From the NCBI GenBank assembly GCA_963784195.1, contig CAWARA010000016.1, positions 310,001-374,000 of the forward strand: a DNA stretch of 64,000 bases, read 5' to 3'. The notes under the pieces were generated by a model. It searched no databases. It saw only the letters and a program-made list of their open reading frames with translations, and was not told where the DNA came from. Origin of the DNA: CAVQAH01 sp963784195 (GTDB taxonomy: Bacteria; Acidobacteriota; Vicinamibacteria; Vicinamibacterales; 2-12-FULL-66-21). Both the position numbers and the translations under genes were made by a program. How positions within the stretch are numbered: the stretch's first letter is position 1; the number at the start of each line of letters is the position of its first letter. Positions 1-10,179 of the stretch are shown here, one piece after another.

Positions 1-939
1 CTCACCGGGACGCGGAGCGATGCGGAACCTGAACACGCGCGGGCCAGGATTCGATGCGGTGAAGCGAACGCGTACTGCCGCGGGCTCGCCATCCATCGGG
101 AGCTTCACTTCCTGCGATCCGACAATTCGCCCCTCGTCTTCGACGTCGAGCATGACCGTCTGTCCGGCGTAGCCGGTCTGCGTAACGACCACGTCGATCA
201 TCAATGACGTGCCCTTGAGGGCCGAGCGCGGAACTGAGACGCGATCGATCTGCACGTCGCGCGCGAGCGTCTCCTGTCCCACGCCAACCGTCGACACTGG
301 AACGCCCGCCGCTTTCAGCGCGAGCAACGCATCGGTCAATTCCGTGTCGGTCGTGTCTGCGCCGTCGCTCACCACGACGAGACCAGCCAGCGGCAGCCCC
401 GCCAGTTCCTGGCGCGCGCCATCCAGCGCGGCGCCGAGCTTCGTCTGCGCGCCGGCGAACGTCAGATCGTCGGGCGTCGCCAGCCGGGACGCGGCGCTCG
501 AGAACCGGAACTGACGCAGGACGAACCGTTCGGACAACTGGCGGAGCAACGCGGACTGCTGAGTGCCGAACTGCTGGCGCGCGAACGATCCGCGCGGCTG
601 CGCCTCGTCGAGATCGGCAATCTGCATGCTGCGGGAATCGTCGATCAGGATGCCGAGGAAGTTCTGCTGGGGAACGGCCGCCTTGATCACGAGCACGGGC
701 CGGAACAGGCAGACGAGCACCAGTCCGATGATCGCCGTGCGCATCGCCGCCAGGACCAGGCGGTGACGCAACTCGCCTTTTCCCTGGGCTGCCCTGTAGG
801 TCAGGAATGTGGCAGCAATCGCCACTGCGGCGATCGCCGCGGCCACGTACGATCCGGTCGAGGGCACGAGCTGGAACTCGCCCTGCTGAAACATGACCGG
901 ACGGTAACTGAACAGCAGTTTGAACAGGGATTCGAACAA
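1..939 (-). CDS. VWA-domain membrane protein, C-terminus cut by window edge
   Basis: The open frame runs off the left edge, so only the first 313 codons are seen. I chose the TTG at 939 because AGGGG lies six bases upstream; an in-frame ATG (VMFQQGEF) about 16 codons in is the alternative. Two hydrophobic segments (roughly residues 26-47 and 63-85) precede a von Willebrand A domain whose MIDAS begins with DDSRSM near residue 97 and continues with VVVSDGADT near residue 170. In acidobacteria such proteins often carry a further C-terminal domain, which cannot be seen here. Likely an inner-membrane protein with a periplasmic metal-binding VWA domain; substrate and partner are unknown. A long arginine-rich frame on the same strand is a shadow. 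Confidence 0.8.
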   Translation of the reverse strand, partial: MFESLFKLLFSYRPVMFQQGEFQLVPSTGSYVAAAIAAVAIAATFLTYRAAQGKGELRHRLVLAAMRTAIIGLVLVCLFRPVLVIKAAVPQQNFLGILIDDSRSMQIADLDEAQPRGSFARQQFGTQQSALLRQLSERFVLRQFRFSSAASRLATPDDLTFAGAQTKLGAALDGARQELAGLPLAGLVVVSDGADTTDTELTDALLALKAAGVPVSTVGVGQETLARDVQIDRVSVPRSALKGTSLMIDVVVTQTGYAGQTVMLDVEDEGRIVGSQEVKLPMDGEPAAVRVRFTASNPGPRVFRFRIAPRPGE

Positions 940-1068
940 GAGGCACCCCTGAAAAGTTCATCGATCATTGCACGAAGTGAGGCGACACGTGCACGCTCGA
1001 TCCTAAAGACGTCCCGGCCGCCCGATCAGCTTCAACGGCCAGCCGGTCGGTGGGATGGCCGCTGGGAC

Positions 1069-1176
1069 GGAATCGGAAATCGGCAATCGGCATCGGAAAT
1101 CGGCCATCGGTTGCCCTTTTGCGCGCCTACTGAGCCTTCCGATTTCCGATTTCCGATCGCCGATTTCCGATTCGCC
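1069..1176. repeat. Inverted word repeat (AATCGG/CCGATT)
   Basis: The left arm (about 1069-1111) is built from the word AATCGG or ATCGGAA repeated, and the right arm (about 1139-1174) is its reverse complement built from CCGATTT. The two arms could fold into a long imperfect hairpin just downstream of the BNR gene, so it may act as a terminator-like structure. No gene is seen between 940 and 1181. Confidence 0.7.
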
Positions 1177-1181
1177 CAAGC

Positions 1182-4130
1182 CTAGCGCGGCAGCGGCACC
1201 ACCATGAAGAACTGGGGTTGACCGATGGGTGTGACGATGTCGCCTGCCAGGGAACCAAGCGTCGCGCGATACCGGCCTGGCTCGACCACCGGGCCCTGTG
1301 GCTGGCCGCCGCGCCCGCCACGCCCGCCGCCCTGACCGCCACGGCCCCCGCCGCCGCGCCCAGCCTCAGCGCCTTGGCCCTGAGTCGCCGCAGGCGGATC
1401 GGCCCGCAGGTTCCAGGCTATCCGTTGAATGCCCGTCGTCGCTGGCAAATCGATCCGGCGCACCGGCCGGCCGTTGTCGTCCGCGATGGAAAGCACCATC
1501 CGCGTCTCGCCGGCAGCCGGCTTGTTGAGCTGATAGGTGAACACGGCCCCGTACGGCGGATTCGGCGTCGTCTGGTTGCCCCACGCGGCGCGCTGCTGAC
1601 CGAGCTCGTCGAAGATGTAGGCGTCGCGCAACGGCAGCAGCACGGCATCCGCCGACGCCATCTCTGCGGTCAGGCCACGGAGCGGTGAATAGTCGTCAAG
1701 AATGTAAGCGCCCCGTCCGAAGGTGCCGACAACCAGATCGTTCTCCCGGCGCTGGATGTGGAGGTCTCGCGCCTGGATGACCGGGAGTCCGCCCTTCAGC
1801 TGCGTCCACCGCTGTCCGCCATCCACAGTGAAGTAGACACCGAACTCGAGCCCGGCGAACAACAGGTTGGCGTTCGCGTGATCCTGGACGATGCTCCACG
1901 CGCCCGAACGCTCGGGCAGATTGCCGGCAATCGACGTCCACGTCCGCCCACGATCGACGCTCTTGAACACGTAGGGCTTGAAGTCGCCGCGCTGATAGTT
2001 GTTGAACGTCGCAAACACCGTGTTCGCCTCGCGGGGCGACGCGAACAGATCCGTCACGTACGCATATTCCGCAAGCCCTGGAATCTTCTCGATCTTGCGC
2101 CAGTTCTTGCCGCCATCTTCGCTGACCTGCACCAGCCCGTCATCGGTGCCGACGTACAGCAGGCCCTCGAGTAGCGGCGACTCGTCGATCGTCGTGATCG
2201 TGCTCAGCGTCGTCGTCGCCTGGTTGTAGGCCACCGAGTCCTGCGGCCAGACCTTGCCCATGATCTCGATCTTCGTGCGATCGAGGTTGCGAGTCAGGTC
2301 GGGGCTGATCGCCGTCCAGCTGTCGCCGCGATCGTCGCTTCGATAGAGTTTCTCGCCCGCGAAGTACAAGCGGCGCGCCGCGTGCGGGCTCACCATGAAG
2401 GGCGAGTCCCAGTGCCAGCGGCCCTGAGGCCCTCCGCGTCCGCCGCCCTGGCCGCCACCACGGCCGCCTTCGGGCGGATCGTCGCCCCCGCCGCCGCCGG
2501 GCGCGCCGCCGCCCTGCGGGCGGATCCCGCGGCTCTCGCCGGTCCGCATGTCCACGCGCGACAGCGAGCCGCCCTGTGACATGGCATAGAGGATGTTCGG
2601 ATCCTCGGGGTCCATTCGCGGCTGAAAGCCGTCACCTCCCCCGCTGACGAACCAGTCACTCGTACGGATCCCGACGCGATTGGCCGTGCGCGACGGTCCG
2701 CAGTGCGTGCCGTTATCCTGCGTGCCACCGCAGACGCGATAGAAGGGCCGGTTGTTGTCGACGGCAACGCGATAGAACTGCGAGAGCGGCAGATTGGTGA
2801 AGTGCCGGAACGTGGTGCCGCCGTCGTAGGTTTCGTAGAGTCCGCCGTCGTTGCCCACCAGGAAGTGCTTCCGGTCGTTCGGATCGAACACGATATCGTG
2901 ATGGTCGACGTGCATGCCGGTCTGCTCGAAGCCGGCCTGCGCCCACGTCTTGCCGCCGTCGCGGCTGACGTACATCTGCGTCTGCGGCGACCAGATCGTT
3001 TCGGGATCGTGCCCGTCGACAATGATCTCGTTGTAGTACCCAGGGTCGCCGCCGCGGTAACAGTCGTCGGCCGGTCCGCCGCCGCGGCCGCCGCGACCCT
3101 GTTGTGGCTGCCCTTCCTCTTCGGATGGTGGCGGTGGCGTGGGCGTTGTTGGAGCGCCAGCGCCAAGCGCCGTGCACGGTTTCGGCGGAGGCTGATTGCC
3201 ACCTCCCCGCCCGCTGCCCGGTTCGCGCGGCTCGCGGCCGATCCGCGTCCACGACGCGCCGCCGTCGTCGGATCTGAAGAACCCGCCCTGACCGCGCTGC
3301 GCGGTGACGAGTGCGTAGACGGTGTTCGGATTGCGCCAGTTGATGCCGATGCCAATGCGGCCCATCTCGACCGTCGGCAATCCTTTGGTCAGCTTGTTCC
3401 ACGTCTGACCGCCGTTGGTCGTCTTGTAGAGAGCGCTCTCGGGACCGCCACCAATCAGCTGACCGACGGCGCGACGGCGTTGATAGGCCGCCGCATACAA
3501 CACGTCAGGACGCTTGGGATCCATCGCCACGTCGGTGACGCCGGTGTCCGGGCTGACCGTCAGCACGGCTTTCCACGTCTTGCCGCCATCAACCGTCTTG
3601 TAAAGACCGCGGTCCCCTCCCGCGTTCCAGAGAGGGCCGATCGCCGCCACGTAGACCACGTTCGAGTCGCGCGGATCGATCAGGATCTCGCCGATGTGCT
3701 CAGAGTTCGGCAGGCCGACACGCGTCCACGTCTTGCCGGCATCGATCGACTTGTAAACGCCGTCCCCAAACGCCACGCTGCGCTGGTTGTTGTTCTCGCC
3801 CGTCCCGAGCCAGACGACGTTCGAATCTTTGGGATCGACGACGACGACGCCGAGGGAATAGGAACCATAGGTCTCGAAGATCGGCGTCCAGGTGTTGCCG
3901 CGATTCTCGGTCTTCCACAGGTTGCCCGAAGACACCGCGACGTACCACACGTTGCGGTTCTTCGGATCGACCGAAATGTCGGAGACGCGGCCGGTCGTCA
4001 GGCTCGGACCAATACTCCGAAAGGCCAGGCCGTCAAACGCGGTCGAGCCCGGAGGCTGAGCGCCCCCCTGTGCCATCACAGTCACCGTCGCCAAACCGAC
4101 GGCCGCTACCCAAGTCCAGATCCGAGTCAT
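1182..4130 (-). CDS. Secreted BNR/sortilin-like (VPS10-type) beta-propeller protein
   Basis: An intact 982-residue protein with an N-terminal signal peptide (cleavage near the AQGGAQ around residue 21). At least ten Asp-box motifs of the form S/T-x-D-x-G-x-T-W are visible, for example KSIDAGKTW, KTVDGGKTW, RSDDGGASW and FTVDGGQRW, which marks the double propeller of the sortilin/BNR 'glycosyl hydrolase' group common in acidobacteria. Gly/Arg-rich linkers occur near residues 310-345, 560-590 and 925-950. The function is unproven; no glycosidase catalytic residues can be assigned. It is the last gene of a minus-strand run and lies 24 bp after the DUF3500 gene. A broken paralogue lies at 15242-16212. 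Confidence 0.9.
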   Translation of the reverse strand: MTRIWTWVAAVGLATVTVMAQGGAQPPGSTAFDGLAFRSIGPSLTTGRVSDISVDPKNRNVWYVAVSSGNLWKTENRGNTWTPIFETYGSYSLGVVVVDPKDSNVVWLGTGENNNQRSVAFGDGVYKSIDAGKTWTRVGLPNSEHIGEILIDPRDSNVVYVAAIGPLWNAGGDRGLYKTVDGGKTWKAVLTVSPDTGVTDVAMDPKRPDVLYAAAYQRRRAVGQLIGGGPESALYKTTNGGQTWNKLTKGLPTVEMGRIGIGINWRNPNTVYALVTAQRGQGGFFRSDDGGASWTRIGREPREPGSGRGGGNQPPPKPCTALGAGAPTTPTPPPPSEEEGQPQQGRGGRGGGPADDCYRGGDPGYYNEIIVDGHDPETIWSPQTQMYVSRDGGKTWAQAGFEQTGMHVDHHDIVFDPNDRKHFLVGNDGGLYETYDGGTTFRHFTNLPLSQFYRVAVDNNRPFYRVCGGTQDNGTHCGPSRTANRVGIRTSDWFVSGGGDGFQPRMDPEDPNILYAMSQGGSLSRVDMRTGESRGIRPQGGGAPGGGGGDDPPEGGRGGGQGGGRGGPQGRWHWDSPFMVSPHAARRLYFAGEKLYRSDDRGDSWTAISPDLTRNLDRTKIEIMGKVWPQDSVAYNQATTTLSTITTIDESPLLEGLLYVGTDDGLVQVSEDGGKNWRKIEKIPGLAEYAYVTDLFASPREANTVFATFNNYQRGDFKPYVFKSVDRGRTWTSIAGNLPERSGAWSIVQDHANANLLFAGLEFGVYFTVDGGQRWTQLKGGLPVIQARDLHIQRRENDLVVGTFGRGAYILDDYSPLRGLTAEMASADAVLLPLRDAYIFDELGQQRAAWGNQTTPNPPYGAVFTYQLNKPAAGETRMVLSIADDNGRPVRRIDLPATTGIQRIAWNLRADPPAATQGQGAEAGRGGGGRGGQGGGRGGRGGQPQGPVVEPGRYRATLGSLAGDIVTPIGQPQFFMVVPLPR

Positions 4131-4154
4131 GCGTCAGTCTCCCGTGGTCTCGGC

Positions 4155-5332
4155 TTAGCGCCGCTCCGCATGGCCGTGCGCCACGTCTCCCTTGTGCGCC
4201 TCGTAGTGCTGGCGCAGCAGGTCCTTGCCATAGTCGTTGCCATTCGGCGTCCGCACGACCGAGTGAATGTGTTGGCGGCCTGGCACGCGCGGGCCCTCCA
4301 GCGCTACCGGCGTCTGGTGATCGAACTCGATCAGGATCACCGGGCTGTGAATGCGGTAATAGAAGACGGCATCCGCACCCGTGCCGCCGATCCAGGCGAA
4401 GTAGGTCGCATCAAGATGCTTGCGCACCTCATCCATCCTGACCTTCGCGTGGCCCTGACTCATGTTCCCGACATACTCGTCGACGACGTCGAGAAGGAGT
4501 TTCTGTTGGGGAGGCGTGAGCTCGTTGGCACGGATGCCGGCGTAGTCGAGCACCAGGTTGTCACGGAAGGCCTGCGCCAGCGAGTTGTTCGCGGTCTTCT
4601 CCGAATTCAGGATCGCTTTCTTCTGCTGATCGGGCTTCAGTGCCTGAATCAGCGCGAGCCCCTTGTTCTGTTCATCCTGCATCACCTTCGTGCCGGCGTA
4701 CTTCCCGACTCGGCATGCACCGGCTCGGATCCCATGAAGGTCGGCGTCATGACGACCTGATCGCGGAGGATGAAATAGTTGATGACGAGGTGATGGCCGT
4801 CGAGCTGCCATCCCCATGGCTGCGAGTCGGAGGGTTCACCCATGACGGTCAGGTGATACAGACCCTCGCCGTACTCGTCGAGCCTTTGCGTCAGCTCGCG
4901 AATCGTCTCGTTCAGCCGCATGATGTTGCGCGACTTCTCGAGCCCCTTCGCGCTGAGGCTGGCCTTCAGGAGATCGAACGCACGGGTGCGCTGATCCTCG
5001 GTCATCTCCTTGAAGTTGACACCCTGCCGCGTGTAGCGGTGCACGTTGTTCCACTTCCGCCACTCGTCGTCATTCACCGGGAACGTCGTGCGGGCCTTCT
5101 GCTCCGCCGTCAGCCCACCGATGAACTTCACCGCGGCTTCCCGGACCGGCGCCGTGCTGACACCGGTGGCGCGAATCGGAAACAGTCCGTTGACGACGGT
5201 GCCGTCGGCCGTGACGCCTTTGAAGGGCTCGGCCAGAGGGTCCGGCCGCTGCTGGCCGGCAAAAGCGGCGATGGCCACCGCCGGAATCACGCTCGCCCAC
5301 AATCCGATCCGCACATACGTCCGAAGATTCAT
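4155..5332 (-). CDS. DUF3500 family secreted protein, one frameshift
   Basis: The N-terminal half (signal peptide MNLRTYVRIGLWASVIPAVA, then text such as MGEPSDSQPWGWQLDGHH) and the C-terminal half (ELTPPQQKLLLDVVDEYVG, YYRIHSPVILIEFDHQ) belong to one DUF3500 protein but lie in two frames. The break falls at about 4708-4712 in a run of three G (minus strand); a fourth G would restore HAESGKYAGTKV, which is what the family has there. A homopolymer sequencing error is the simplest reading. The start at 5332 has GAGG seven bases upstream. The gene sits between the PLP enzyme and the BNR propeller on the same strand. DUF3500 proteins are exported and of unknown biochemical function. Confidence 0.82.
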
Positions 5333-5369
5333 GGTCGCCTCATTGCAGCGAATCATCGCAGATCTTCGA

Positions 5370-5422
5370 ACGGGACGCGAGTCGCCGCGGATCTCACGGG
5401 ACGCAGATCGGCCGCGGATCTC
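5370..5422. repeat. Two copies of the ACGGGACGC...CCGCGGATC word
   Basis: Two imperfect tandem copies of ACGGGACGCGAGTCG followed by CCGCGGATCTC lie in the 108-bp gap between the DUF3500 gene and the PLP enzyme. The same word, in the opposite orientation, forms the array at 31740-32003. Confidence 0.65.
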
Positions 5423-5440
5423 AACGCGGCGATCGGCCTT

Positions 5441-6699
5441 TCAGGACAGCGCCTCGAGCAATCGATCGATGTCCTTCAGGTCGTTGTACACGGAGGGGGA
5501 CAGACGAATGAAGTGCTGGCCAAGTCTCACGTTGATGTTTGCCTTGATCAGCCTGTCAAGAACCGGGCGCCGATCCTTGACCACGAAGGTGATGAGCGCC
5601 GACTTCGTGCCCGGCGGCGTGGCTGGCTCGAACCCGAGACGCGGCATCTCGCGCCGCAACCGTTCGAGCATCGGCTGGCGGTGTGCCTCGATGGCTTCGA
5701 TACCCAGTCCGCGGAGATACGGAAGGGATGCACTCAGCGCAGCCATCGGGGCGTACGCGTTGCTGCCCACTTCGAAGTACGCCGTCGCATCCGTCCCGAG
5801 TTCCCAGGTAAACGGCGTGCTTGCCGGCGGATCGTAGGGAAGGAAGTGCGTCGAGATGCTGCGCGACGAGTGATAGCCGGTACTGCGACCGGTTGACGAC
5901 GCGCCCCAGCAGCTCCTCGCGAGCGTAGAGAAACCCGAGCCCGAAGTCGGCCATCAACCACTTGAAGCTGGAGCACGCACAGAAGTCCACGCCGCTCGCG
6001 CGCACGTCAATCGGCGTCGCCCCCGCTGCCTGAACGATGTCCGCATATACGTAGGCACCGTGCGCGTGGGCCAGGTCGCACACGGCCTTCAGGTCGTGCT
6101 GAAAGCCGTTGTACATCGCCACCAGCGACACCTCGACGAGTTTCGTGTTCCTGTCGATGACGCGCTCGAGATCGCGCAGGTCGATGCGGCCGTCGCGCGG
6201 CATGACGACCCGCAGATCCAGACCGTATTCGCGCTGAAGCGCCTGAAGGTGGAGAATCGACCCATCGAAGTGCAACGCGTCGGTCACGACGTTGCCGCCG
6301 GTCCGTGGAATCCCCAATCCGTTGACGACGAGATTCTCGCCCGTGCTCGTGTTCGGCACGAAGCTGATCTCCGACGGTTTCGCATTGATCAGCGCGGCAA
6401 ACTGTTGCTTGACCTCAGTGGCGAGATCGGAGCTGCCCCTCCGCAATGCCCCCGGGGCGCGATCGCTTCTCCGAATTGCGACGAATCGCCTCGACCGCGC
6501 CGATCGGCATCGGGTGCGTGTAGGCGGCGTTGATGTAGGTCAGCCCCTCAGGGATGTCGAAATCGCTCTTCCTCGGGAGTGCGCCGACAGAAGCGGCCAA
6601 GGCGGGCCCCTGCCGCGCGGCCATCGATGGCGCCGGCAGCTTTGGGAACACCGCCGCGGCGGCCAGGCCACCGAGAAGGTCACGCCGATTGATGTTCAT
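5441..6699 (-). CDS. Tat-exported class V aminotransferase/epimerase-like PLP enzyme, two frameshifts
   Basis: The protein starts with a twin-arginine signal (NINRRDLLGGLAAAAVF), so it should be folded with its cofactor before export. The middle has the fold-type I class V features: PNTSTGENLVVNGL, the aspartate segment YVYADIVQAAG, and SSFKWLM with the PLP lysine. The C-terminus is YNDLKDIDRLLEALS. The frame breaks at about 6430-6446 (in CCCCGGGGG) and at about 5885 (TACCGGC, one C too many; removal gives QYGYHSS, as in the paralogue). Closest recognisable relatives are isopenicillin-N epimerase and cysteine-desulfurase-like enzymes; the substrate is unknown. It follows the Rid gene by 59 bp. 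A paralogue lies at 17869-19135. Confidence 0.85.
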
Positions 6700-6758
6700 G
6701 TTGATCGTCTCCGGTCGTCACCGAGCTTACCTCCCCGGCGTGTCCCAGGTTCGCCCGG

Positions 6759-7217
6759 TCAGTCCTTGATCGCGATAGCTGACGTCTCGAAGTGCCCCCC
6801 TCGAAGCAGCGGGCCCGATCCGATGAATGCTCTCGCTGGAAAGTTCTTGTTGAAATAGCTGCTATAGACCTTGTTGAAGCGGTCGTAGAGGGTCAGGTCG
6901 GGACAGAAGACCTGGACCGACACCAGGTGGTCCATCGTCATACCTGCCGCGTGCAGTGTCTCTTTCATGCCGTCCAGCAGCAGTCGAATCTCCCGATCGA
7001 GATCGGCTGGCGGCGCGCCGGTCTTCGGATCGATCCCAATCCGCCCGGCGAGGTACAGCGTGTTTCCGACGAGCACGGCATCGCTGAACGGCGCCTGCAC
7101 CGGCCGCTCCGGCAGGTTGACGTACCGCCGCGCAGGTGCCGGTTGCGATCCAATCGATGCCGCCAGCAACGCCATCCAACCCGACACGGCCAGAAGAATA
7201 GTGAAACCGAGCTTCAT
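6759..7217 (-). CDS. Exported Rid-family (YjgF/UK114) protein
   Basis: A 152-residue intact protein. After a hydrophobic N-terminus (KLGFTILLAVSGWMALLAAS) it has the full Rid trimer fold signature: PFSDAVLVGNTLYLAG, then VFCPDLTLYDRFNKVY, then PARAFIGSGPLLRGGHFE, with the arginine that binds the carboxylate in active Rid proteins. Known RidA proteins hydrolyse reactive enamine/imine intermediates released by PLP enzymes, normally in the cytoplasm. Here a signal peptide and the adjacent Tat-exported PLP enzyme (59 bp downstream, same strand) suggest the same job outside the cytoplasm. That role is inference; the family assignment is firm. Confidence 0.88.
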   Translation of the reverse strand: MKLGFTILLAVSGWMALLAASIGSQPAPARRYVNLPERPVQAPFSDAVLVGNTLYLAGRIGIDPKTGAPPADLDREIRLLLDGMKETLHAAGMTMDHLVSVQVFCPDLTLYDRFNKVYSSYFNKNFPARAFIGSGPLLRGGHFETSAIAIKD

Positions 7218-7269
7218 GGTCCTCCTCGCCGAGCCTCGAGGCCCGAGTCCCGAGTCCCGACCGCCCTAC

Positions 7270-10179
7270 TCAGAAACGATACTGCGCGCCGACCTGGAAC
7301 GTCCGCGGTTGCACAATGCTCGTCCACGACCCGAAGAGGTTGTTCGTAATGTTCGTCGTCGGCTGAGTGTACTGGCTGAAGTTGAACACGTTGAACACAT
7401 CGCCGAGCACGACGATCTGGTGACGGCCGAAGCGCACGGTCTTACGCAGCGTCAGATCGACGTTGAAGTAGTTCGGGTTGCGCTCGAAATTGGCTATGGG
7501 CGCAAGCCCGAACAACGCGCGCAGACGGTTGGCCTCATCCGTTGTGACCTGCCGGACGCTGTTGCGCGAGTAATCGTAATCGGGGCAACTGATATTGATG
7601 CAGGCCACCTCGTTGACCCAGTCGCCGGTCAGGCCGTCGCCGTTGAGGTCGCGCCCACCGGCGGTGATGTTCAGCGGCGCGTTGGTCCGGGCCTCCATGA
7701 TCGTGCCGATCTGGATGTCGAATGGCAGCAACACCTCCGCATGTCCCACCAGCCGGTGCCGAACGTCGTTGTTCGACGCCCCGTAACTGAGGTCCGGATG
7801 ATAGGGGTCCTGAATGTTGCTGATCATGTTGAAGGAGTTGTCTTTGCCGCGGCTGAGCGTATACGCGATGCCTCCCTGGTATCGATTGCTCATGCGTTTG
7901 CGCAGATCCACCTGAAATCCCGTGTAGCGGATGATGCCGCCGCTGAAGGTCCGGAGCACGCTGCCGAAGGTCGGCACGATCCGGACCGGATTCGCGCCGG
8001 TAATCGAGGCAGTGCCCTCCCGGCCTGGATTCGTCTGGATCTGCATCTGCTGCAGCTCGCCGCGGTTGTGCACGATCGCGATGTCGATGCCCAGGTCCTC
8101 CATCAGCTCACGACGGTACCCGATCGTCGAATTCCAGTTGTACGGCGTCTCGAACTCCGGATCGAAATAGTTGGAGATGCTGGTCGGAGCCCCTGGTGTG
8201 GTCGGGAGCAGCGACGGCGGATAGGGAAAAATCGGGTTGTCGATCGCCACACTGATTCGACGGGGTGCGCCGAAGAGCGTCGAGACGTAGTTATTGAGAA
8301 TGACCTGATCGTAGTAGAGGCCCGTGCCGCCATAGATCGCCCACTTCGGATCGGGCGACCAGGTGAATCCAAATCGGGGCGACACGTTGTTCTTGTCGCG
8401 GCTGATGGCCGGATCTTGCTGCCCCTTCAGCGGAAGGAACTCGCTACCCACGTCGACGACCAGTCCGGGCACCAGCTCGGGCACCTTGGCGTCCGTGTAG
8501 TCGTAGCGCACGCCGAAGTTCAACGTCAGGCTGCGGAACGGCCGCCAGTCGTCCTGAATGAAGCCCGCGAAAATGTTGCTGCTGAGCGGAATGTCGGGGT
8601 TACCCATCGTGATCGTGTAGCGCGACGGCGTGCCCGCGATGAACGACGCGACGCTTGGGAACGTGTAGGTGCCCGAGAAGTTGATCGCCACGAAGGCTGA
8701 CGATCGGTAGAAGCGTGTCTCGCCGCCCGCCTTGAACTGATGATTCCCCTGGATCCAGCTGAAGTTGTCCTTCAGATGCAGACGGTAGCCATCATCGCCT
8801 TGCGGAAAGTTCGCGCTGCCGCCGAGTGAAAAGCCAGGCACGCTGACGACCGGCACGCTGGGCGCGTTGTTGTCGAACTTGAACCAATAGTCGTTGTACT
8901 GGAAATACGCCTCGTTCAAGGCGCTGCCCGAGAGAATCCACTTGTGATTGATGTTCGCGAGCTGGTTGCGGGTCGTACTGTTCGACGCGTTGTGGTCGAA
9001 CAGCGTCTCGAGATTGCCGATCGCCTGACTCGAATCGTCGTACGTGTAGCGAACGGTCAGCATGTGGTTGGTGTTGAAGCTGTGATCCACCCGCGCCGTC
9101 GCCTTGTTGGTGACGACCGGAGATGCGCGGAGGAAGAACTGCCGTCCGCCCGCGCCGAAGAGCGACGTGCTGAGGTCGTTTTGAGAGAGGAACTGCAGCG
9201 TGGCTGCCGAGAAGGGTGCGGTCGATGACGGCAGGTCGTAGGTCGCATCGGAGTTCTGGTCCTGATCGTTCCGTTCGAACGAGCCGAAGAAATGGGTCTT
9301 GTCACGGTGAATCGGCCCGCCGATGGTCCCCCCGTTGTAGAGCCGCTGGAACGGGGCCTTCGGAACGGACGGATCCTCGAACGGGCTTCGCGCACGCATG
9401 TCCTCGTTGCGGAAGTACGTGAAGGCGCCGCCGTGGTACGTATTCGAACCTGATCGCGTGATGGCGTTGATGACGCCCCCGGCAACGCGGCCGTACTCGG
9501 CCTTGAAGTTTGCCGTCTGCACCTGGACCTCGGCGATAGAGTCGAGCTGGGGCGTGATGTTCTGCGTGCCGGCCGAGTCGGAGTTGTTGTCCACGCCGTC
9601 GATCTGCCAGAGGTTGGAGCGGGCGCGCGCCCCGAGGAAGGCGGCTCCTTCGCTCGTATTGGTCGTCCCCGGTACCAGGATCAGGAAGGACCGGAAGTCA
9701 CGTGAGATCGTCGGGAGCAGATCGAGCTGGTCCCGCTGTAACGTGCCGCCGGTCTGCGACGTCGTCGTCTCGACAATCGGAACGTCCGCCCGAACCGTGA
9801 CCTCCTCTGCCAAGCCGCCGGGTTGCAACGTAAAGTCAATGGCTGCTTCGGCGCCAACGGTGAGCTTCACGCCGGTTCGCTTCGCGACCGAGAATCCGGA
9901 CAACTCGGCGGTGAGCTCGTATTCCCCCGGCGGGAGTGCCAAGAGCCTATAAAAACCGCGATCGTTACTGACCGTCGTGCGGGTCAGGCCGGTGTTGACC
10001 TGCCGGGCCGTCAGGGTCACCCCGGGCACAGCGGCCTGCTGGCTATCCGTGACCACCCCGACGAGGGAGGCGGTATCCGTGCTCTGAGCCTTCGCTCCGG
10101 ACGGCAGGAACAAGGCCGTCGCCGCGACCGTAACTGCCCCGCCAAGGCAAGCAACGAAACGCCAAATCCTTGAATTCAT
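7270..10179 (-). CDS. TonB-dependent receptor with carboxypeptidase-regulatory N-terminal domain
   Basis: An intact 969-residue outer-membrane protein. Order: signal peptide (to about residue 31, GAKAQS), a CarboxypepD_reg beta-sandwich (residues 37-120, SLVGVVTDSQQAAVPGVTL ... GFYRLLALPPGEYEL), a plug domain (about 130-240, including WQIDGVDNNSDSAGTQ and FKAEYGRVAGGVINA) and a C-terminal barrel ending in the typical aromatic GAQYRF. This is the 'oar-like' class abundant in acidobacteria, presumed to import oligomers; the substrate is not evident. The surrounding peptidases suggest peptides. The conserved element at 10351-10390 lies 172 bp upstream and may control it. Confidence 0.93.
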   Translation of the reverse strand: MNSRIWRFVACLGGAVTVAATALFLPSGAKAQSTDTASLVGVVTDSQQAAVPGVTLTARQVNTGLTRTTVSNDRGFYRLLALPPGEYELTAELSGFSVAKRTGVKLTVGAEAAIDFTLQPGGLAEEVTVRADVPIVETTTSQTGGTLQRDQLDLLPTISRDFRSFLILVPGTTNTSEGAAFLGARARSNLWQIDGVDNNSDSAGTQNITPQLDSIAEVQVQTANFKAEYGRVAGGVINAITRSGSNTYHGGAFTYFRNEDMRARSPFEDPSVPKAPFQRLYNGGTIGGPIHRDKTHFFGSFERNDQDQNSDATYDLPSSTAPFSAATLQFLSQNDLSTSLFGAGGRQFFLRASPVVTNKATARVDHSFNTNHMLTVRYTYDDSSQAIGNLETLFDHNASNSTTRNQLANINHKWILSGSALNEAYFQYNDYWFKFDNNAPSVPVVSVPGFSLGGSANFPQGDDGYRLHLKDNFSWIQGNHQFKAGGETRFYRSSAFVAINFSGTYTFPSVASFIAGTPSRYTITMGNPDIPLSSNIFAGFIQDDWRPFRSLTLNFGVRYDYTDAKVPELVPGLVVDVGSEFLPLKGQQDPAISRDKNNVSPRFGFTWSPDPKWAIYGGTGLYYDQVILNNYVSTLFGAPRRISVAIDNPIFPYPPSLLPTTPGAPTSISNYFDPEFETPYNWNSTIGYRRELMEDLGIDIAIVHNRGELQQMQIQTNPGREGTASITGANPVRIVPTFGSVLRTFSGGIIRYTGFQVDLRKRMSNRYQGGIAYTLSRGKDNSFNMISNIQDPYHPDLSYGASNNDVRHRLVGHAEVLLPFDIQIGTIMEARTNAPLNITAGGRDLNGDGLTGDWVNEVACINISCPDYDYSRNSVRQVTTDEANRLRALFGLAPIANFERNPNYFNVDLTLRKTVRFGRHQIVVLGDVFNVFNFSQYTQPTTNITNNLFGSWTSIVQPRTFQVGAQYRF

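Noticed and set aside
1..961. A 319-codon arginine-rich frame on the minus strand
   Set aside because: The neighbouring minus frame encodes a coherent VWA protein with membrane helices and MIDAS residues; the Arg-rich frame is its shadow.
2703..4760. A 685-codon plus-strand open frame opposite the BNR gene
   Set aside because: Antisense shadow of the BNR and DUF3500 genes; Arg/Val/Asp-rich with no family features, while the minus strand has clear Asp boxes.
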